This document shows, in pieces, positions 58,107 to 64,000 of a stretch of 64,000 bases of DNA. Each line of letters opens with the position of its first letter. Position 1 is the stretch's first letter. Under the pieces are notes generated by a model. The model ran no database searches, was not told where the DNA came from, and saw only the letters and a program-made list of their open reading frames with translations. The translations under genes and the position numbers were made by a program. This DNA is from Raffaelea ambrosiae (Eukaryota > Ascomycota > Sordariomycetes > Ophiostomatales > Ophiostomataceae): the NCBI GenBank assembly GCA_002778195.1, contig PCDI01000002.1:248001-312000 (forward strand), given 5' to 3'.

Positions 58107-58137
<31 letters not shown>
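58105..58137. repeat. CAG / CAA trinucleotide tract
   Basis: GCAGCAG run of about eight CAG units ending in CAACAACAA. Confidence 0.95.
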
Positions 58138-58138
<1 letters not shown>

Positions 58139-58726
58139 CACGGGAGCGGCACTGTACGGGAGTGGCGTCTGTGTTTGTTTTTGTCTCACTTTGTTTTTTT
58201 CTCTTCTTATTCTTTCCTTTCTCAGCAAAAAAAAAGCAAATAACATCTGGCTCCCGTGAATTTGGCCGGTTGTTTGTTTAGCTCTTCATACCCGTAGTCT
58301 TTTTGCTGATCTTGACCGAGATGGATAGTATCAGTCGGCAATTCTACATAGTAGGCGCACTGCTTGGCCACGCAGGAATTGGGTCGCTGGTTTACCGACG
58401 TTCTGTTTCCATCACGTATTTTACACTTTTTTGCCGACCATCTTAATCTATCCAGGTTCTGACTACTCTGCTACGGCATCATTATGGCATCATCTCCCAT
58501 TAGATCGTCTCTTTTCGCACAGATGTCTAGGGAGGGAGAAAGACATCAGTTGTCCGTATCGTACGAGCACGGTATCTCTACAGCGGTAGGCGAATCTTTG
58601 CTATTTTGTCTTGGTTGTTTTTCCCGACGATCGACCCTTGCAAGCCTTAACTAGCTTGGCCTTGTGGACTCATTTGGACTCTTTGGTCTTGGGTTGATGA
58701 CACTCTTGGGGTCCTCTTGCTTGGAG

Positions 58727-58780
58727 CCCTCTTGGTTGACCCTCTTGACCCTCTTGACCCTCTTGGTTGACCCTCTTGGT
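58727..58780. repeat. CTCTTGACC / CTCTTGGTTGACC tandem repeat
   Basis: Units CCTCTTGACC and CCTCTTGGTTGACC alternate in head-to-tail order. Confidence 0.85.
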
Positions 58781-61700
58781 CACTGTGGAGAGTATTCTCC
58801 TCTGCTCTCTCCTTCTCCCCCTTGGTCTCCTTGTTTGGGGACGGCAGTGATCGGCGTTTGCGCTCAGACCTGCTCAGACCTAGCTCTCAGTTGTGGGGCA
58901 GACGCCCCCTTACAAAGGGCTTACGATACGGAGCCGGGCTCCTTGGCCCCCGGACCAGTACTCGTATGTATTGATTGCTCAACTGTCACGGCAAAAAGAA
59001 ACAGCACTGCCTCTAACCAGGGGTGCAACAGAAGATGGGGGAAAAAACGGGCATCAAGTGGATGAGAGAAAGTGGCTCCTCCCTTTGCCCTGTTGACGAG
59101 AACTGGATGGTAGAATACAGCTACGTTAGTACAGAGGAAGCCCCGGGAAAATGGAGGAAGCAGATCCCCAGTTGGTCGCCGACATTTGGCCCCTTTGTCT
59201 TTTGGGTTTTTTTATCACTGGTTTTTTCTTTTTATTCCTGCCCCCATCTTCTGTTCTCTTCGCTTGCTGTCCGTGCGGAAGAATAGTGTCCGTTTCCCCC
59301 TCCAAGACAGAAAACGTAAAAAAAAATGGTACCGTTTTTGTTTACTTTCTCGGTACCTAATCTGACACATTCTTATGCTTTCTTTTTTTCTTTTTATTTT
59401 CTTTTCATTCAGTTTATTTTTTCCGTCGTTGTTTCTCTACATATCATTGACATTACTATGTAATACGGCTGCCGAGAGCCAAAAAGAAAAAAAAGAAATG
59501 ACGACATCAGAGACAAATGGCCAAAGCGAGAAGGTGTCCCTGTCGGGCGAGACACCGCCAACGGAGAGGTCCGTCCGCAATTCCTTCAGAACAGACATGC
59601 ACACACACAGACACACACGGACGTTCAACTCAGAAGCAGATCCCGAGAGACTAACTTGTACTGCGCTGCCATCATTATTGCCACTGTTCATCAACGTGTC
59701 TGCCGCAACAGCCCAGCAAAAGTCTCCTATGTATTTTCGTCAGTACTGGCCCGGAAAAGAGAGCAGTGACGTCCCCGTCTTGTGTGGCAATAGGGGTCCC
59801 ATACATCCTACTGCGGCGTTTGTCTTGTGCTGTGCAGACCTATGTGTTGAAAGCCCAGTCCTGCTCAGACGCATCTTCCTCATGGACACGTTGATACAAA
59901 GTGTCTTACTCGCGATCGAGCTAGCCATAGTCTTTTCTGTCTCTGGACTTTCTGTTTCGGCGCATCCGTACAAGTATAACAAAAAGGCCCCCATACCGCA
60001 GCTCGTGACACTTTCGGGTGGCCGGGGCCGGCGCAACTCGGGTGGCCGTCATGTTGGTGTTGACGTTATGTATGTCTCATCAAGTTGAAGCTGAACAGGG
60101 GCAGTGTCGCAGCCCCCCGGGAACCTCGTCAACGCTTCGCAGGTCGCCGATGTGCCTGTTGTCTGGTGGAGCTGGTGGAAAGCCGTTTTTTTTCTTCGCG
60201 TTTATTTCGCTCTCTTTACTCGTAGAGGGACATCCGTGCGAGGCCACCGTCGTCCAATTCTGGTTATCACGATCCACAAGAGGCCACCTCTAGCGGCTCT
60301 CTAGCAGCATCACTGTGAGCATATCCTCGTCAGAGGGAATACCGGACGCTAGTCACGTCTGCTTTGTACTCGCTATTGTCTGGTGGTCAAGGACACTGGC
60401 CCTGTGACGTCCTTTCCAGTCCTGGAGACCGACGGTGTTGCGGTCATGCTGTGATATGCTTCTGTGCTGTGAAGGTTGCTTTGTAGCTGGAGGAGGCTGT
60501 GGCCTGCGAGTTACAGTGACACTTACAGTGCTTGTGGGCTTATGTAAGCAGTTCTATTGAGCCCGCACAAAGTAGTCGGGACATGAGCACAATACACGTA
60601 TTTCGTGTATTCTGCGGCTCTCTCCCGTATCGGTGCGAATTCCGCCACACTTCTCTTGCTTTCCTTTCCCGCCCGCCCGTCCTCCCGCCCGACCGTTCCC
60701 TTTCCGAACTAACCATGTACCCGTACACTGTGCGATAGTTAACATGCTGTTGGCTCAGCACGCTTGCTCTCACTGAGGGTAGAGAAGAGGGGGATCTGCA
60801 GCGAGCCATTCCCTATTCATGGCCTGTCTCCGTTCCATCACAAGCCAGCACCTCTCGTGACTGGGGATTGAAAAATCCTGTCTTTATTAGTGCTTCGCTT
60901 CTGGTCCTGTCGTTTGTTTCTCTGCGAAATACGCGTGCAGTAGACCAGGGTCCCCGCAATGGGGCCGTAAACGAGGCCTTTGTCCCTTGTCGCTGACAGC
61001 TGGCATTGGTGGACAAGCGACGATAAGAAAGAGCAAGGAACAAGGAAGAAGACTACCAGAGACTACCATGCACATAGTATATGTGCGAGAGCGAGAGAGA
61101 AAACCGGATGAAGAAGAATACAGGGAAAAGAACGGCATAAAACAGCTCGAGGAACCACCAACAGCTTGCTTGCTGGACAAACATGCATGTCGAGACACGA
61201 CCCAAATGCAGGGACAAGAAAAACGGTCTTTGGACTCGCATGTGCTTGAGTCGCAGGAACGGAAGCAAGGAGAGAAAGGAGAGAGAGCATGGGGCGCCTG
61301 CAGTTCTGCAGTCCTGCGTTCCTGCAGTATGTACTACATAGTATGTACAACAAATAATTCCTCATTTCGTAATGCGATTTTCAGGAGAGGCGAGTTGCCA
61401 GGGATGACAAGGTGAGCGGTGAACGAAAAGAGGCGAGAGAGGCAAGGGGGTGACAGAGGCGGCAAAGTCTCATCACGGCCTTTTTTTTCCTCCTAATCTT
61501 GTGTGACTGTAGCACACCTTGCATCAACAATCAGACGCGCATGAAAGCAAAGAAGGAAAAAAAAAGGAAGAAGAAGAAGATGGCTGTGCCAAACGTTTGT
61601 GTCCCCTTGTTCAGCGGATGGTCTAGGTCGTTCTGAAGAAAGGGTGTCTTCCTCATGAGGGCTCGTGTTGGGTCAGAGGTGGCCATATGTACATACATAG

Positions 61701-63975
61701 TAGTAGCAACAGTCATGGCCGCTAACCTCGGACAGTTTTCACTTTTTCTTTGTTCCTCTTCTCCCTTGAGCAACGGCTGAAACCGCAGTTCTCGTCGCAA
61801 ACCCTCCATTTCATTCGTACGAGAGAGCGCACGCTGCGGTTGCATTGATTTTCCTTGTTCAGATATGCATACATCGTCAGGTCCTGGGCAGGCCGGCCAG
61901 GGTCCCTCGGTCTTAGCTTCTTCACAGTCGTATTTCTGATGTGCTTTCTAGTGGCGACAACTAGTCGGCCGTTCCGCGCAAGCCCAATCCGCCCCCCCAC
62001 GGTCCGATGTGACGGTCCACGGCTGACGGCCTGGTTTCCGCCCCCGGTCGTCAAGCTACTGCACTGCCTTGCTCACCGTCACCTGTGATCACATCACATC
62101 ACAGAGTTGAGCATGCGTACTCAAGTACTCGTACTCTCTGCGACGACGGATCCTTGCCCCGTTGCAGAGTCTCGTTTTCCCATGTTTAGCTGGGGCGCGT
62201 GTACGGGTTGTCTTGCAGATTCAGCTCGTTGATGTCCACGCCACCAAACCAACAATAGAAAGGCCCCGTAATTAGTTAGTTAGATCATACAAAAAAAAAG
62301 GATTGACTACTCGTACATAGTAGTAATAAAAATAACAATCCAAAAGACGCAATATCCGTGAGAGACGCGCACAGCGCAGTGATGTGATTTGTTCCTGGTA
62401 GGCGAGTGTGCATGTCTTGACTGTGTGGGCGAAAACGCGAAAAAGTGGCACGATGATTTCTGGTAGGCATAAGAAATGAATTTCCAGGCTCGGAGAGTTG
62501 AAGGCAATGGCCGGTTCTCGGAAGATACAGGTATGTGTGTGGTGTATGCCAGTGCGGCTCTGTCTGATCGGAGACTGGGGTTGTTTTCTTTTCTTTTTTT
62601 TGTGATACACATTGGTGGTGACACACAGCATGGTGCTGCAACTGCATGTAAGTGATCGAATGCTCCGAAGCTGGTGCTGCGATGCAGGTAGTGGCATATT
62701 CGTACATGCATAGTAGGGACTTCACGGGGTGGTAAGGCACACTGTAACACACTGCGAGATTCTTTTTCTCCGAGATGCTGAATGCATTGCCATTACCACA
62801 CATACACCACGATAGCTTTTGGGTCGTTTTGACCTGTCAATCCAGTTTCACAACCAGCCCCCGATTTCTAAGCCCCCAGCCCCGGACATACGGTGTAGAT
62901 CTCTCGACCCGGGTTTGGATCTTCCGGGAACGAAAGAGGGGAGAGCTGTTCCCTGTGCTGCCTGGATTGTCGTGGGTCTCGTTCCGCGGTTCCTTGGTGT
63001 GGCTAAGCTACGTACTCGTAAACGTAAAGAGACAATAAGTTAATAGCAAGATCAAAAGGCAATATACTATGCACAACGAAAGGAAAACGCCAGAAGGGGA
63101 AGAAACAAGTGGGGGGTACCGCATCTGCACAGTCTCATGCCTTCGTGCATCTTCCTGATACATCTCAAGTGTGATGTTCACCTGCCAAAGACCCTCCTGG
63201 CACAACCGTGCACGCGGGTCTTGTTTCGTTTCGGCACGGCTTTGGTTTCGGCCCTGACTCTGGCGTCGATCACAAGACCCTACCAGGCCAGTCCTTGAAC
63301 TACTATGTATTATCCATGAACCCATAAGCCATGATAAACCCAGAAATATGCCATAACATAAGACTTCCTCGAATAATCTCTTAATTTATTCACTAAGGCC
63401 CATGAACCCATAACGCTCACAAGGCCAATACTACACCGTACGTCGTTGCGGTTTCTTTATCCAGCGATAACCAGGGTTGGGAGAAGTAAAAGAGGGGATG
63501 AAGTGCAACTCTGTCAAACACAAGGGGAGAGAAATATGGAAAAGGGGGAGGCTGGCCAGACAGAGGGGGAATGAGCGTTGAAAGCCAAAAGTGGAAAGAC
63601 ATCAAAAGAGTTCCCACACGAGCCAGAATTGTGTAAACATTGGGAGCCAGGTTGAGGAACTGACTTGATCGGTCTAGTTGTGTTTCTGTTTCTGCTTCTG
63701 GTTTGTAAATTTTTTTTTTTTTGTATTTGTATTTGTGTTTTCGTGTTTTTGTCTTGATATTGCACAGAGACATCACACCACAAAGATAAGACAACAAATA
63801 AAAACCACAAAAAGCAAAACGTGAACAAGTCCGTTTCTGGGACCGAAACGGAGGCGCCTTTTTGTGTAAGACAAAAAGTAAGAATATGCAAGACATGCAA
63901 GACAAGATCAAGGGACAAAAATAGAGAAGACGGTCGACTGCATGTTTCTGATGTGTCAGATCAGCCGGAGGTTAC

Positions 63976-64000
63976 CTTTTCTTTTCTTTTCTTTTCTTTT
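63976..64000. repeat. CTTTT microsatellite at window edge
   Basis: Five CTTTT units running into the end of the window. Confidence 0.9.

Larger units (their letters stand above)
55713..64000. other. Gene-poor stretch, 8.3 kb
   Basis: No gene can be supported. It contains a GAGCTAGC repeat (57288-57320), CAG/CAA tract (58105-58137), a CTCTTGACC repeat (58727-58780), six TACATAGTA words (58345, 59454, 61335, 61694, 62314, 63301), six TACTCGTA words (56110, 58959, 60217, 62126, 62308, 63013) and a CTTTT tract (63976-64000). Open frames (up to 312 codons at plus 56366-57304) contain homopolymer-derived runs such as poly-Phe and have no family features. Confidence 0.5.

Noticed and set aside
59375..60088. 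237-codon plus-strand frame with hydrophobic start
   Set aside because: The apparent signal peptide comes from a T-rich tract; the rest has no recognisable feature.

Overview
The window is nuclear DNA of a filamentous ascomycete (Pezizomycotina; most likely Sordariomycetes, by inference from protein resemblance and gene style, not from any search). Genes are short and GC-rich, have few introns of about 50-180 bp with GT/AG borders, lie on both strands with no operon logic, and are separated by long intergenic DNA rich in pyrimidine/purine tracts and microsatellites. All coordinates and splice sites were worked out by hand. I recognise 19 intact or nearly intact protein genes, one clear permease pseudogene, and no convincing tRNA or rRNA.

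Layout. 0-5 kb: adenine DNA glycosylase MutY (cut by the window start), an AsaB-like hydroxylase/desaturase, a Myb/SANT-like nuclear protein and a small conserved fungal protein. 7-11.2 kb: an ACC-synthase-like PLP aminotransferase divergent from a decayed amino-acid permease. 11.7-18.9 kb: a WW-domain protein, a type I metacaspase and an intact general amino-acid permease. 18.9-27.4 kb: gene-poor. 27.4-28.7 kb: the iron permease FTR1, with four consensus iron-GATA sites 1.2-2.0 kb upstream. 31.4-32.2 kb: an odd structured segment inside a reading frame stopped only by TGA. 33-44.3 kb: a 2EXR protein, GINS subunit PSF3 divergent from mitochondrial Mn-SOD, a secreted protein of unknown function, and a CCG-9-like trehalose synthase. 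44.6-49.7 kb: a cytochrome b5/FMN alpha-hydroxy-acid dehydrogenase and a second 2EXR protein with a huge acidic tail. 50.4-55.7 kb: a secreted DUF8021-like protein convergent with a DOMON-cytochrome b561 protein, then Mediator subunit MED18. 55.7-64 kb: no gene I can support.

Most genes are housekeeping (DNA repair, replication, transcription, oxidative stress, iron and amino-acid uptake, trehalose) and do not form one pathway or a secondary-metabolite cluster. The observations most worth a second look are the iron-GATA site cluster upstream of FTR1, a 9-bp word (TACATAGTA) that recurs 12 times in intergenic DNA where about 0.5 is expected, the cloverleaf-like element with a T6 run at about 32.1 kb, the TGA-only frame around it, and the perfect inverted repeat in the PSF3/SOD2 shared promoter.
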